DNA from: Climacium dendroides
Lineage: Eukaryota > Streptophyta > Bryopsida > Hypnales > Climaciaceae
DNA: 64,000 bases
Direction: 5' to 3'
Assembly (NCBI GenBank): GCA_950106755.1
Contig: OX467082.1
Location: 49,246,588-49,310,587, forward strand
The notes beneath the pieces were generated by a model. That model did no database searches, had not been told where the DNA came from, and worked only from the letters and a program-made list of their open reading frames with translations. Position numbers and translations under genes: made by a program. This document shows, one piece after another, positions 10,916 through 21,496 of this stretch. Within the stretch, counting starts at the first letter, position 1. Each line of letters starts with the position of its first letter.

Positions 10916-11189
10916 CACTCGTCATCCAAATCTAGGGATCCCGGAAGGGGCACTGAACAGTTTCCGGATTCTTCCGGAACCCATCCGGCACTAGTGGCCG
11001 GACCGGACCTATACTCCGGAGTAGTCTGATGGAGAAAAAGTGAGTGCTTAGATTGGGTTATCCTATAGATCTGTAATCCTCAAGTCCTTGTGGGAACGAT
11101 TCTGGAGCGGTTTACTCTAAGTGGGCCTTTGGTGTAAATTAAGGGTTAACTGGAGGAATACTGGTCCGACTAATCGCTACAACCGGGTG
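10916..11189. other. Spacer between the two tail-to-tail elements
   Basis: About 270 bp rich in CCGGA and TCCGG words. No gene, repeat or motif that I recognise. Confidence 0.5.
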
Positions 11190-12380
11190 GATCTCCTTGT
11201 ACACTCTTAGGCTTGCGCCGAGGCTTTTGACTCTGTCTACAGGGAATTCCGGCAATTCGGAATTCGGGCACGTCTTGCAAAACTCCCGTACACGGAAGTT
11301 GTTGGCAGCCTCTCAGATACCCTTTTACCTAAGGCCGTATCCTACTCGCAGGCTATACCGGAATCCAAGTGGTAGTATACTAATACTACTGTCGGAACCA
11401 TCCAACTGATCTCCCCATCAAGTTAGTTACACCCAGAAACCACTCACGAGGTCGACTCTTGCTACTCAAGGTAAGTTCTCAGTCTCCGGAAAAGCACAAA
11501 TGGACCCACACATCCCACAAACATGTACCGAATACAAAAGATAAGAGAATGGATACTTCCAAATACTTGGATTTAAGCTCAAAAAGATACAATGCTGAAA
11601 CTATGGGACGGATGTGAATGACCAGAAAGGCCATCAAAAACCCTACTTATACTAAAATCAACATCATCCTAAAAATCCCATAAAACATTCCTATTGGTTT
11701 GCTAGATTTTTGGTAAATCCTAGATCCTATTTTTCCGACTTTTGACGGCTAGATTCCGGTATTGTCGCTACTCTACACTACTGCACACTATTCCTTGGGA
11801 TCCTAATCCGTGTGAGGAGTATAGTCCTTCAACAAATTCAACTTAATCTCCTTCTCGCTACTCCCCGGAGAAAACAAATTTGGACCCCTTGGTCCCCATC
11901 TCGGAACCTCCACGATGTTGGTGTCCCTGTCCACACTCCGGGTCCCGACTATCGGAACTTCCGGACTTCCCCGGGAATCCTTCTGGGTCTTCTTATGACG
12001 AGGAGAAAACGCAGATGTAAAGAAATAAGAAAGCACTCGTGTCTTCCGCTGGCTACAGTTCCCTTCTTATACTGGCCAGACGGATAGACGATTGGATGAA
12101 AGTACGGGATAGGTTTTGGCGGCAAAAACCTAACCCTAATACGGATCTGGTTTCCGTCTTTTAGGGCCGACGCCGTCATCCGATTTCCGGAATTTTCTAG
12201 GGTTCCAAAATTAGGTTTTTATACCTAATGGAATTTTTCTGGATCCGGAGATCCGATATTCCTGAATTTTTTAAAATTTCTATGAAAATTCAAAAACTTT
12301 CCTTTTTAATGGAACAATTTTTGAAATTTCCCGTCAAATGCTAGTGTTCTGGGCCTAGCATGTAGGATCACATTCCCACA
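11190..12380 (-). mobile_element. Inverted, internally deleted copy of the gag-like element
   Basis: Read on the minus strand from 12,380, it starts TGTGGGAATGTGATC exactly like 4,046, follows the leader to about 12,030, then jumps straight to the last 70 codons of the gag-like gene and follows the tail to about 11,190. Thus the region equivalent to 4,400-9,880 is deleted. It faces the complete element tail to tail across a 500-bp spacer that includes the right inverted arm. Confidence 0.8.
11803..12036 (-). pseudogene. C-terminal remnant of the gag-like protein
   Basis: Encodes about 70 residues nearly the same as the end of the outer gag-like protein (shared FSPRHKKTQKDSRG, VPIVGTRSVDRD and LLKDYTP). 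The rest of the gene is deleted, so this is a relic within the inverted copy. Confidence 0.75.
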
Positions 12381-12382
12381 AA

Positions 12383-13808
12383 GTGCTTCGGACTGTCTCC
12401 GTGGTGAGGTCGGTAGAGGATGGAATGCATTGTTGGTATCTCGCTCCTGGGAACTACAAAGCATACGAACTTCCGTTGTCCATGCTAGGTGCATCTACAG
12501 AAATACTAAGGTGCCACTCAGATAATTCTACTATGGATATGCTATGCAGTCCTTACGCCCTGTCACCCAGCCCACCCACAAAAGGTCTGCCGATTCTACA
12601 AATGCCCACAAAACTTCTTGTCGTAAAAGAAGAGAGATTACATCCTATTATAGAGTTGTCTACCGAATCAGAAGGAGAGTCCCCCAATGTCAATTCTCAC
12701 AAGCAAACGTGTCCTGTCGATATGGCACCTACACAGATAGATATGGTGCACTCATAGTCCAGAACCCCGTCCAGAAGCATGTCTAATTCCTCACTGTCAC
12801 TACCGCTACCTAAATCACATATAGTTGGAAAAGCAAGCATAATGGATTGTCTAAAGAGACTTGCCAGTATACATCGCTCCCAAAATGAACTATCCACGAT
12901 GGATCTAAGCACCATGAAGCACCAAAGGGTTCCGTTTCTTCCACCAGTATTTGATGGAGATGTCATCTTCGAATTGTCTCCTTGTGGGTCATCTTCATCT
13001 TCATCGGGGGCCAAGAACTTGGAAGGGATGGACAAACGTTACGATGGACATCCGTGGTGCAAGCTTGTGACCACCAACATCCACAACTCCGACAACCTCA
13101 AATTCCATAAGTCCTACTGTGCTGGCCATTTTGCTTGTGAGAATGCCAACTGTGAGTATCTAAACAGAGCTACAAAGCGAAACGAAACTGAGTGGAGTGG
13201 CTACACTGTGTTTCCATTTACTAGCGGTGGGTGTCCACCAAAAGAGTCTACCCTAGTTTGCAAAGTCTGCAAGATGGCACCGACTTGTCTAAGCACATGC
13301 AAAGCTAGGATGTACTTTGTCTACACTGATAATCCAGAAATGACGAGGGCGGCTATTCATTTTGGTGAGCATGGACACCCCATTGCTAAAGGCATGTATA
13401 GGGATTCTACCGAAATGATTTGTGGACTCATTGCGGAGCAAGTGGCCAAAGCACCTACGGCCACAAACTCCGCAATAACTCTTTTGGCTAGTAAGGACTT
13501 CCTCGGAAGCTACCTATTTCACGATGGAGAAGGGGAGAAACAAATGCTGAAGATGGAAGAAATGGAGGAAGTCATGGACCGCTTCCAATACTTGAGTAGT
13601 CTAAGTATTTGCAACGTGATCTCTTCTTTCTGTTCAAACAATCGAGGAGGGATAATCGACAACATATGACTATGAAGAAAGAGTCAAAGTTCGAGTTCAT
13701 ACACGACAGCGTTTTTCCAGGCCAAGGCAAAGAAAAGGTTTACATTTTCAAGATGCTTACCGAGGGACCAAGAAGTGGAGTCGACCTAGTAAGGCGGATG
13801 CAACCGGA
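12383..13808 (+). pseudogene. MULE transposase, N-terminal part (split gene)
   Basis: The frame from 12,383 runs through one TAG (12,755-12,757) and a frameshift near 13,660. The visible domain, at about 13,060-13,400, has ordered Cys and His residues: a first cluster (SYCAGHFACENANC), then VCKVCKMAPTC and finally AAIHFGEHGHPIAKG, a His-x-His end like WRKY-GCM1-type zinc fingers, which often form the DNA-binding part of Mutator-like transposases. The last readable piece, GPRSGVDLVRRMQP, stops at 13,808, where the 18.5-kb element begins. The reading resumes in the same phase at 32,328 with the MULE core. Its job was transposition of its own element; it is now dead. Confidence 0.7.
13804..13808 (+). 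repeat. Target duplication CCGGA, left copy, of the 18.5-kb element
   Basis: CCGGA directly precedes the left end of the element and recurs at 32,328-32,332 after the right end. In both places CCG is a proline codon of the MULE frame, so excision rejoins the gene without a shift. Confidence 0.75.
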
Positions 13809-13836
13809 ACAGTATATTCAATATTTTGGGAGTTTT
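13809..13836 (+). repeat. Left terminal inverted repeat of the 18.5-kb element
   Basis: Matches the right end (minus strand, 32,326 downward) at AC-GTATATTCAA and TGGGAGT, with a five-base mismatch block in between. The solitary terminus at 52,042 (minus strand) shares TATATTCAATATTTTG exactly, except for one flanking base. Confidence 0.75.
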
Positions 13837-14339
13837 CTAGTGAAATGGGAGTAAATTTTGAATGACTTCGTGATTTCATAAGGCACATTATTGCAAATTG
13901 GGAAGAATGACAAGCCTCCAACACGTAAAAATCATTGAGTTGCAATCAAGAGAGGTATGAAATTAAGGAATGTGGAAAAGATATGCATCAATGCATTGAT
14001 TGAATTCCGAATAATAGGCAAAATTCATCTCATATACATGCCACCTGTACGTCCAATATGAACAACTTCCAACTATTGAAGTGTCCGCCTAGTATGAACA
14101 ACTATGAACAACTACCAACTATCAGAGTGTCCGTCTAGTATGAACAAGTATTAACCACGTGATGTACTCCTCAGCTTCTCAAGGGCCCTCAAAATTTCCG
14201 GGCCTCGACTGCATTTTGGCCTAACACCCGCACCCTCCTGGTGCATGTGTTCCCTCCGCTGCGCCTGTAGTGACCTCCGTTCTGCAGAGTCCCAAGTGGA
14301 AGTTGAGGAATGAGTACACGCCGGTCTCTCGACTTTCCT
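13837..14339. other. Left flank inside the 18.5-kb element
   Basis: Includes a short direct repeat around TCCGYCTAGTATGAACAA (about 14,045-14,150). Otherwise no gene is visible; it is probably 3' flank of the minus-strand cargo genes. Confidence 0.4.
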
Positions 14340-14673
14340 CTACAACTTACTTGCTTCAGTCGGTGCACGACGTGGGAGCAGAAGCTGTGCAACGTGGGGA
14401 GCATTGATTTCCACGTTCAAGTCATGTGGCGCATCGTTTTTCACTTTTGTTGTCTTCATTAGATAATTCGCATCTCCGTAGAGCTTTCTCTGCGTCCCTT
14501 TCTCTGAAGTAGTTGGCGACGATGAGGAATTCCTGACTTCCCTGGAGCGCAAAGGGGATGGCGAGCACGAAACTGGCAAGCGCGGCTTTTTCTCCGGAGG
14601 ACTGTCCACCACTCCGTCCTTGACGTGCTTCACAGAGAAATCCATGGTGGAATTCAATGTTGGAGCCGAGCAC
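14340..14673 (-). CDS. Basic, serine-rich unknown exon near the phosphatase gene
   Basis: A minus-strand frame of about 105 codons starting MNSTMDFSVKHVKDG. It has an NLS-like EKKPRLP patch, a serine-rich run and the stretch PHDLNVEINAP. It lies 420 bp downstream of the phosphatase frame on the same strand, with AG and GT dinucleotides placed so that it could be a last exon of that gene or a separate small gene. I do not recognise it. Confidence 0.35.
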
Positions 14674-14916
14674 AGGAAGTCCCCCGTGCTAAGAATAACG
14701 TATTGTCCATAGTCAAGAAGGGAGTCCTCTAACGCTTGACATGGGAAGACCCCACCCCTTCTAGATTTTGCAGAGGGACTTCGTACCTGATAGAAAACGG
14801 AAGAGAATTAGCATTGGAACCTTCAACCAAGCACAATCAGAGCAAGTCCACGATGAAGCGAAAGCAGAAGGGATGGAATACAGGCTAACTAAACAAACTT
14901 CGTCTCAAACAACATA

Positions 14917-15015
14917 TTAGCGCGAAGCGCGCAAAACTTCAGCATTTATAAAGGAGGAAAGTGTTATTCACAAACGCCATGATCGCCTACCACACCTTAG
15001 TGCGAAGCGCGCTAA
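14917..15015. repeat. Two palindromic sites 3' of the phosphatase gene
   Basis: Diverged copies of the element's palindrome at 14,917-14,934 and 14,997-15,015. Both have GCGAAGCGC in the middle instead of GCGASTCGC, so these two lack the GANTC centre found in most other copies. Confidence 0.8.
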
Positions 15016-15091
15016 AATACAGTGCGTGAGAATTAGAGGAACTGCAACATGCAAACAGCGGGAGCTTGACCGCATACCTCCACCAGTAAGT

Positions 15092-15849
15092 CTAACTAAC
15101 AATAACAGGCCCAAGCAAGATCTCCATGAGACTGTTATACTCTCGACGACCCCGTTCCTCGCACAGCATTCGTCTTCCAATCCTCCACATCTTATCCTCC
15201 CTAAAGGACTTGAGACCAATGCTACGGCTGCCGTTCAATTTTTGCAACCACGGCAGTAAGACGGATAGAAGAGTCGTGTCCTTTTCCCCATTCCCTTGGT
15301 TACTCCACGAATCCAACAAAATTACATTTTCGGGCTTATTCATGAGGTGTTTGCGAGGGCTGTCATCGACTATGACGGTGTTATCGGGAGCAAAAATCCC
15401 GTGGAAGCCACCGAAAAGGACATCGAGGTTTTTAAGGAACAAGTCCTTATCCGTTCCCGGCTCTTTGTAAGCCACCAATCTCCCGGCCTTGTCCTTGTAC
15501 TTGATCGTTTTGCAGGAGTTCTGCCCGAGAACAAGGAAGGGCCATCTTCCCTCACGAAAGAGGTAGACAGCAATTTCATCGACCGTTGTTTTCTTCATGG
15601 AGCTCCATACAGAAATGTTTGCGATCTTCTGTAGCTCCTTCAAGAACTCGGCGCAATTGGGACGAATATAAACCGCTTTGGGCCCGACAGCGGCAGGAAT
15701 GGTGGCTGAGTGCGGGTCCGAGGCCTTGTTAAACTGCTTGATGGAAGGGTTAGACTTCATGTCCTCGCAGCGACATAAGATGCCATTGAGGTCCAGGACG
15801 ACGTTCAACCACTTCTCTGCCCCCCAGACCTCAATGGACGATGGACGGC
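15092..15849 (-). CDS. FCP1/NIF-like HAD phosphatase domain protein
   Basis: The frame from a likely splice acceptor at 15,849 gives a complete FCP1-homology domain. Visible motifs in order: NVVLDLNGILC (motif I; the usual second Asp is Asn, as in a plant subgroup with DLNG), ISVWSSM (motif II), a Lys before DLFLKNLD, and VIVDDSPRKHLM (motif IV with two Asp), then ENVILLDSW. Family members remove phosphate from serine in proteins such as the RNA polymerase II tail; with the Asn change catalysis is uncertain. The frame has no premature stop and ends at 15,092. It belongs to the minus-strand cargo block, 560 bp downstream of the methyltransferase gene, and has palindromic sites on both sides. 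Confidence 0.75.
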
Positions 15850-16043
15850 CTGCGAAGATCCTTCACGATCTACTGTAGGATGAGACCCTTGCTAACAAAC
15901 GTAGGAATTTACAGCCAGTTACAATCGTGAAATTGGCTTCATTGGAACGACAAGACAAATCAGACAAAAGCGTTCCCCGATCGGGATTGAAAAAATGTTA
16001 ACAAAGTCCGTCCTCGTCATGAAGAAGGAAGTAGAGATTATAC

Positions 16044-16167
16044 CTTCTCCCAGTGCTGACTGTGAAGGCTGATCAACGTTCTTGCAACTTGCCGAATTCG
16101 GACTCGTCTGCAGCAGATTTTGCATCGGAGGGACAACACAATCTTCAGGACATGATTCAATATTCAA
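16044..16167 (-). CDS. Probable upstream exon of the phosphatase gene
   Basis: A short minus-strand frame (ESCPEDCVVPPMQNLL, then QPSQSALGEG) ends at a good donor (GAAG|GTATAATC) about 200 bp before the acceptor of the phosphatase exon. No domain is visible. The linkage rests only on strand, spacing and splice signals. Confidence 0.4.
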
Positions 16168-16360
16168 GAGGCCTGTAATTCCAGAATCGGGGAAAAATTT
16201 CTCTGTGAGAGATATATTACAATTTCAGAGACATCGTCTTTTAGAATACAGAACTCACTTTAGATATATCTACTGGCAACTACTATAGCTACAAAACATC
16301 CGCTTGACATCTAGCGCTGTATATACATACAAAAAAATCAGCTAGGAATCTATCACACAA

Positions 16361-16381
16361 TTTAGCGCGAGTCGCTCTAAA
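16361..16381. repeat. Palindromic site 3' of the methyltransferase gene
   Basis: TTTAGCGCGA followed by GTCGCTCTAAA: one mismatch from the perfect palindrome, with GAGTC at the centre. It lies 30 bp past the stop of the coiled-coil exon. Confidence 0.85.
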
Positions 16382-16408
16382 TCTGCATCACACATTCCGA
16401 ATAGAAGT

Positions 16409-17461
16409 TTATTGTGCAGAACCTGTAGGTTGATCTTCGGTGGGCAGGGCATCACTTCCAGACTCCACCTTGGAAGCATCCCTGGACAGGTTCTGCTCAA
16501 TGCTTGCCTCCGTTGCCGTCTCAGTCTCAGCTTGGAATTCGGGAAGGCCAATCTCCGTTGGTGCAAGTTCCTCGGCTTCAACGTCTTCAATCAGTATAGA
16601 AGCTGGCGGTTCGGGCGTCTCCACGGGAAGAGGTGGCGGCACGGGCAGGGCCTGCGACGGACTTGAAGCATTGCTGATGTTCGAGCCAGAGGGCTGACCC
16701 TGGGTGAGCAGCATGGGCGATGGTTCAGCGGGCGGCAGCCTCTGGATTGGCTCCACACCAACCTTCTTGAATAAGAGCTGGAGCATTTCCCTGTTCTACT
16801 GAGCAAGCTCTCGGTTGGCCCTCGACTCCTCCTGCATCCACTTCTGACTGGCCTTGTGCAACTCAATGTTTGCCAGCCTCTCCTTCGCTTGATCGGCCAC
16901 CATTTGCGCCAGTGCAAGCTCAGTCTTTTGTTGCGCCAGCAGAGCTTGCTGTTGCATCTGTTGCATGGACTCGTTATGCCGCTGAGAAATTTTGGCCAAT
17001 TCGCTCGCAATACTTGCAATTGTATCGCGCTTCCTCTTTTTCATTGGCCGTCCAGATCCGACAGGAGTCATTGGTGTCTACGACAATGGTGGCAACATGG
17101 AGCTTGCCGATGAACCGGGTACATCCGCTGATATGCGATTGGTCGGTGTCGCCATTTCATCAAGTCCTTCCGGACTGTCATCTGCAATCTCTTCTCCCTC
17201 CTCCTCCTCCTCGAATTCGGACTCTGCTTCGTTGTAGACAGGACTCTCAACGTTCTTCTGCAAATTGAGAGGAGAGCATTGGCTTGACCTCAGCTTTTTC
17301 TTGTAGGACGAGGGTGTTGAACATTGACCTTGATCACCAGGCATTGAGTACCCAATGTCAAGGAAATCCACGATGTCAAGTGTCATCGCCTTGACAAAAA
17401 TTTCGTCCCACCATGCTGATTGACTGGCTAAACCAGTGGCGAAGACATTCACATCACTCAT
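16409..17461 (-). pseudogene. ParB-methyltransferase gene, last exon (motif end, acidic and coiled-coil tail)
   Basis: The exon starts at a good acceptor (GGCAG|ATGAG) at 17,461. It begins MSDVNVFATGLASQSAWWDE, which continues the methyltransferase fold, followed by an acidic run of Glu, a basic NLS-like PMKKRKRD, a Gln- and Ala-rich coiled coil (about 16,800-17,020) and a Pro- and Ser-rich, Glu-rich tail ending at 16,409. Two TAG codons (17,078-17,080 and 16,796-16,798) interrupt one and the same frame; each sits where Gln fits, for example before NREMLQLL. The tail suggests nuclear localisation and self-association. The stops mean the protein is truncated unless they are read through. Confidence 0.6.
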
Positions 17462-17512
17462 CTGCCAACAGAACAAAGAGGATCAGTCTAATCCTGTATT
17501 GAGGATCCAGAA

Positions 17513-17674
17513 TTCAACGCGAGTCGCGCTAAATTATTGGTTTCTAGGAATGTGAAGATAGGGATACTATGAAGAAGTCTACATATATAGACTGTATGTT
17601 GAATATGTAACGCAAGTGACTTCAGCGCGACTCGCGCTAATACAACAGGTCATTTTAGCACAACTCGCGCTAAA
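17513..17674. repeat. Three palindromic sites in the last intron of the methyltransferase gene
   Basis: Copies at 17,513-17,533, 17,621-17,640 and 17,654-17,674. All lie between the donor at 17,695 and the acceptor at 17,462, so they are intronic. The first two keep a GASTC centre. Confidence 0.85.
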
Positions 17675-17695
17675 CAATTGACAGAAACCTCTTAC

Positions 17696-19050
17696 CATTG
17701 CTGCGCACGTCAGCTTCCCTCCAGCGAAGCCCGAGTATATTGACATCCCAGACTTGTAGAACTTCTTGACGATCCACAGATAGAACTCCATTCGCAATTC
17801 GGTGGGATGGATTCGGTATTCCAGCTCGCTGTATGCGCGCGGCTTGACATACCGTGCCGTCTCTGGACATTCAAATTCATCTGGAATGGCCACCTTGTTG
17901 ACATTGGTTGGGTTCTGCAGAAAGATCAGCTGCACTTTCTTCGGCGTTTTCGCAGCTGAGCAATCACCGAGTCGATCGTTCTTGCTGGGACAGTACAAAG
18001 CGTACGAAACCTCGAAGGTTTTTAAGACCACATTGGATTCAATCCAATGGAGGACTTGAGATTGTTCCTTTTCGTCCCCACAAATAAAGAGCCACGCTCG
18101 GACATCTTCAAGGGCAGGTTTCTTTGTCTTGGCCATCGAGGTGAGCACTTCAATGAAGTACGGATGGTCGATTGTGGAGCTCGGATTCTTCTAAATCCCG
18201 GGCATTGTCCTGAAGTCGAGAACCCCAAGCGCCATATTTTTGGCAATTTGCTCAGTCATCGCATTCGTTGTCCACTCCTTGTGTATATTGCCCACCACCA
18301 CATAGCCTCGGTAGTGGCCACTTGCGGTTGGGACCTGGAAATTAGACTTATGTTGCAGAAATCTCTTCAAGAAATCCTGCGCATCTTTGGACAGCTCTGT
18401 GATCTCTTTGTTGAGGGAAGACTTATTTTTGGCCTTCCCGAAGTATGCTTCGCCTGGCCTGTCAAGAAGGACGTCCATGGTAGCGCTGGATAACTGATGG
18501 TCCTTCTTGAAAGTCTTCCAGTTCTCGTGGATGATGTCGCCTTCCGCATTTAGAAACCCGAGAGCAGGCTTGATTCCATGAAGCTCTCTGATCACCAGAT
18601 TCTTCCGCTTACGGCGCTCAACCCACTCTTTTGTACTCCAACAGTCGTCAAGCACGTTCTTGATGCTCTTTACTGTCACCTTCGGGTACAAGAACCTACG
18701 CTTTTCACCTGTCTCGTTGAGCAAATGTTCAGCGAGTCTTTTCAATTCTGCGTAGCTCAAGTTCCCCAAGTGTTTGAAGAACTCCCGATTCAGCACACAG
18801 CTCTCGGGATTCCAATCGTCCCTCGCATTGAACATGCCTCCCGTATCAGGATTGACGAGCTCTCCATACGTAGCAGCGGTGATGACTTCACTCCAGAGCT
18901 TGTACACATCATCGGGTGCCGTGATGAGCCAGAGTTCGTTCGTAAGCTTCAGTTTTTCCTCTCTGGCCTTGGTTTTTGAGATTTTCAGGTTCTTGACAAC
19001 GTCAATCATAGAAAATCTGATTGTCATGGCTCTCTCAAATACTTGACACA
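17696..19050 (-). pseudogene. ParB-methyltransferase gene, beta-class DNA methyltransferase-like exon
   Basis: The N-terminal two thirds (VFERAMTIRFSMIDVVKNL and on) are unfamiliar and basic. From about 18,172 downward, features of a beta-class DNA amino-methyltransferase appear in that class's order: STIDHPYFIEVL (compare the DPPY motif IV), AWLFICGDEKEQSQVLHWIE (compare the strand and helix after DPPY), then HPTELRMEFYLWIVKKFYKSG leading into IYSGFAGGKLTCAAM (compare the FxGxGT motif I region). Such enzymes methylate adenine N6 or cytosine N4. The changed DHPY and GGK residues make activity doubtful. A TAG at 18,191-18,193 breaks the frame. The exon ends at the donor ATG|GTAAGAGG at 17,695. 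Confidence 0.6.
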
Positions 19051-19153
19051 CAATTAGACAAATGTAATTAGAAGCGACGACGTAGCTCATCAAAGATCAA
19101 TCACGTAGCATGCATTTTGGATAGGACTGGAATTCTGTTAGTCGACGAGGCAG

Positions 19154-19174
19154 TTTAGCGCGACCCGCGGTGAA
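19154..19174. repeat. Palindromic site in the middle intron of the methyltransferase gene
   Basis: TTTAGCGCGACCCGCGGTGAA, a decayed copy just past the donor at 19,182. It lies in the intron that separates the ParB-like and methyltransferase-like exons. Confidence 0.75.
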
Positions 19175-19182
19175 GTGCTGAC

Positions 19183-20628
19183 CTGAAATCGCTCGCGTTT
19201 CTTCTTGTTCTCTACAGTCTGCCGTACTTGAGACGCAGTTCCAATAGACTTGGTGGGCTTGGGATTTTCGGGCCTACCCATATCCTCCCACACTTGACGA
19301 GCCCCAAGGATGTTGCTCGCCCAAGATGGCTGCACAGCGATGAAGTGGTTTGTGCGGTTGTAGTAGGTAGAAATGCATCTGAGCTTTTCCGCGTTCTCCG
19401 ACCACACAATGAAGCAATTCCACTTCTGGAAGTGCTTGTGCTCGATTTTGTCGATGTTGTTGGAGTCATTAAACATGAACTTGCTGGCTCCACACTATGC
19501 TGCCCGTTTATTATGTAGAAATTGCCAGCTGCAATTTCTTCCCACGTCTCCGGCTTCTTAGTGCAGCCCACGGGCATGACGCAGAGCGTTTGTTTCGTGC
19601 TCTTGTCAGGAATGTTGAGGAGGTAGTTGACCATGTCCTCAACAATGTTATCCTGCTTCAACCGGATGTTATAGGTCGCAGGAGCTTCCACGAGCTGAGA
19701 GATATCAATCTCTCGCTTGTCACCAACACCAAAGATGTAAGCGTCTTCACAGCTGGTCCAAAATTGCTTGTAGACCTGGCTGACGTGCGTATAGTCAGGG
19801 CTTCTCAACGTCGCTCGGGAGTGGGGCAAGTTTGCCATCTCCTCAGCGTAACATCCTTCGGGAACTTTGGAGACTGGAGGCTCGATTGCTATTGCTATCT
19901 CTTTCTGAGGAGGATCATCCACTTTTTTTCCTTTTCGCTGCTGAGGCTTCGAAGGTTGTGCTTGAGTTTTCCTCTGACCTCGACTTGTCTCTGATTCCTG
20001 CTTCACGATCACCTTAGAGGTCTGGGTGACGCCTTGCTGCACCATTTCTCTTGTGACCGATCAGGGCTTGCTATACTCTTATTGCATGGAGAGCTTCCCC
20101 TTCAACGTATTGAAGTCGTTGAACAGCTGGCGGATTTTTGTGCACAGCCTCTTCCAGGTTAGGGGAGTGCCGTTTGCATTCTTCCACTCGTTGTTGTCAA
20201 GCTTCTTCTCCAGCTCTATGATCTCGTCGGCGTATGGAGTAGGCTGGAGGCTTTCCAGGAAGTGGCTGAGGTTGAAGTGGCTGAGGACCGAGTTGATGCA
20301 AATGGCGAAGTGGTATTGCATGCTCGCTCCCGGTACAGTGGACATGCATTTCACTTTGATCATGGGATGCGCGTCCACTTCGACATCTTTGATCATTTAT
20401 TGATAGGAGAGTTGGAGGGCGCATGTTGCGTTTTGAAACTTGTAGCTGAAGCAGATCATGTTTGTCATTGGTATCATGCATATGCTCCAACACTCTACTT
20501 CTTCAGGCTCTTTGAACTCCCAGTACTCACCTTCGACTACACTCTCGTCCGCATTGGAATCATCATCCGCGCACTGCACTTCACATCTTTTGAAGTACAT
20601 TTCAAGGGCTTCGACTTGGTCCTCCATT
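19183..20628 (-). pseudogene. ParB-methyltransferase gene, first coding exon with DGQHR-like domain
   Basis: An acceptor (TTGGTAG|AATGG) places the start ATG at 20,627. After about 180 residues of unknown N-terminus and a basic Lys/Gln-rich linker comes a ParB/DGQHR-like domain: ISQLVEAPATYNIR, then MVNYLLNIPDKS, CVMPVGCTKKPETWEE and NFYIINGQHSVEAS, where INGQHS takes the place of the DGQHR or GERR motif. It continues into WNCFIVWSENAEKLR and ends at the donor CAG|GTCAGC. ParB-type domains bind or cut DNA and use CTP or ATP, and in phages and plasmids often sit next to DNA methyltransferases. Breaks: TAA at 20,397 and 20,079, TGA at 20,061, and a one-base deletion near 19,490. Confidence 0.6.
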
Positions 20629-20736
20629 CTACCAAAACAATGTTACGGTGTTTCATGTCAAAACACTGATATGTATTAATTGGGATCTCTAGCTCAGATT
20701 TCTATTCATATTTGAATTTTGACTCCTTTGCCTAGC

Positions 20737-20990
20737 TCAATTTGGATCAAAGCATGATGACTCTCATATTGGCAGGAAATACTTTAGCGCGACTCGCGCT
20801 GAAGTTGAATTGGTTTAGATAGGATTTGGATCAAAGCATGATGACTCTCATATTGGCAGGAAATACTTTAGCGCAGCTCGCGCTGAAGTTGAATTGGTTT
20901 AGATAGGATTTGGATCAAAGCATAATGACTCTCATATTGGCAGGAAATACTTTAGCGCGACTTGCGCTGAAGTTGAAATGTTGAATTGGT
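20737..20990. repeat. 84-bp tandem repeat, three copies, each with one palindrome
   Basis: Units share GGATCAAAGCATGATGACTC, CATATTGGCAGGAAATAC and then the palindrome. The spacing of palindrome starts (20,783, 20,867, 20,951) is exactly 84 bp. The copies differ at only a few bases, so the triplication is fairly recent. Confidence 0.92.
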
Positions 20991-21496
20991 TTAGAGAGGA
21001 TTTGGTATGAATCACTGGTAGGAACTGATTAGCGCGAGTCGCGCTAAAGTGGAGGTCTTACACTATCATTATGTTGGAATAAACTTTAGCGCGAGTCGTG
21101 CTAAGGATGAATTGGTCAAAGGAGATGTCAGACAAGCATCGTTAGGAGTGATTTAGCACGAGTCACGCTAACTCAGAGAACATGCGCTAGATTGAAGGAC
21201 TGATACTTTCTTATCGGTTGATTATACTTTAGCGCGACGCGCGCTAATGTTGATTTGGTTGTTCTAGTTATCTACGTTTTCAATTTTTTTGTTCTAGGCG
21301 GGAGATTTTTAGGAACAGGATGCTGTTTAAGCATTATTTAGCACGACTCGCGCTAATATGGATGTGTATTTTATGACTATGTCTTGTGGATATCGGGTGC
21401 TATGTTTTTATTGAATGGGATGTATAAGACACTTGAGTGGCAGGCTTAGGGTAACGAATTTCTGGATATACCATTTTAGCGCGAGCCGCACTAAAA
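20783..21496. repeat. Cluster of nine palindromic TTTAGCGCGA sites
   Basis: Sites start at 20,783, 20,867, 20,951, 21,029, 21,085, 21,152, 21,228, 21,337 and 21,474. Each is a 20- or 21-bp palindrome made of TTTAGCGCGA and TCGCGCTAAA around a central G or C, with zero to four changes. Changes are mostly C-to-T or G-to-A. The three in the 84-bp repeat end in GAA rather than AAA. Confidence 0.9.
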
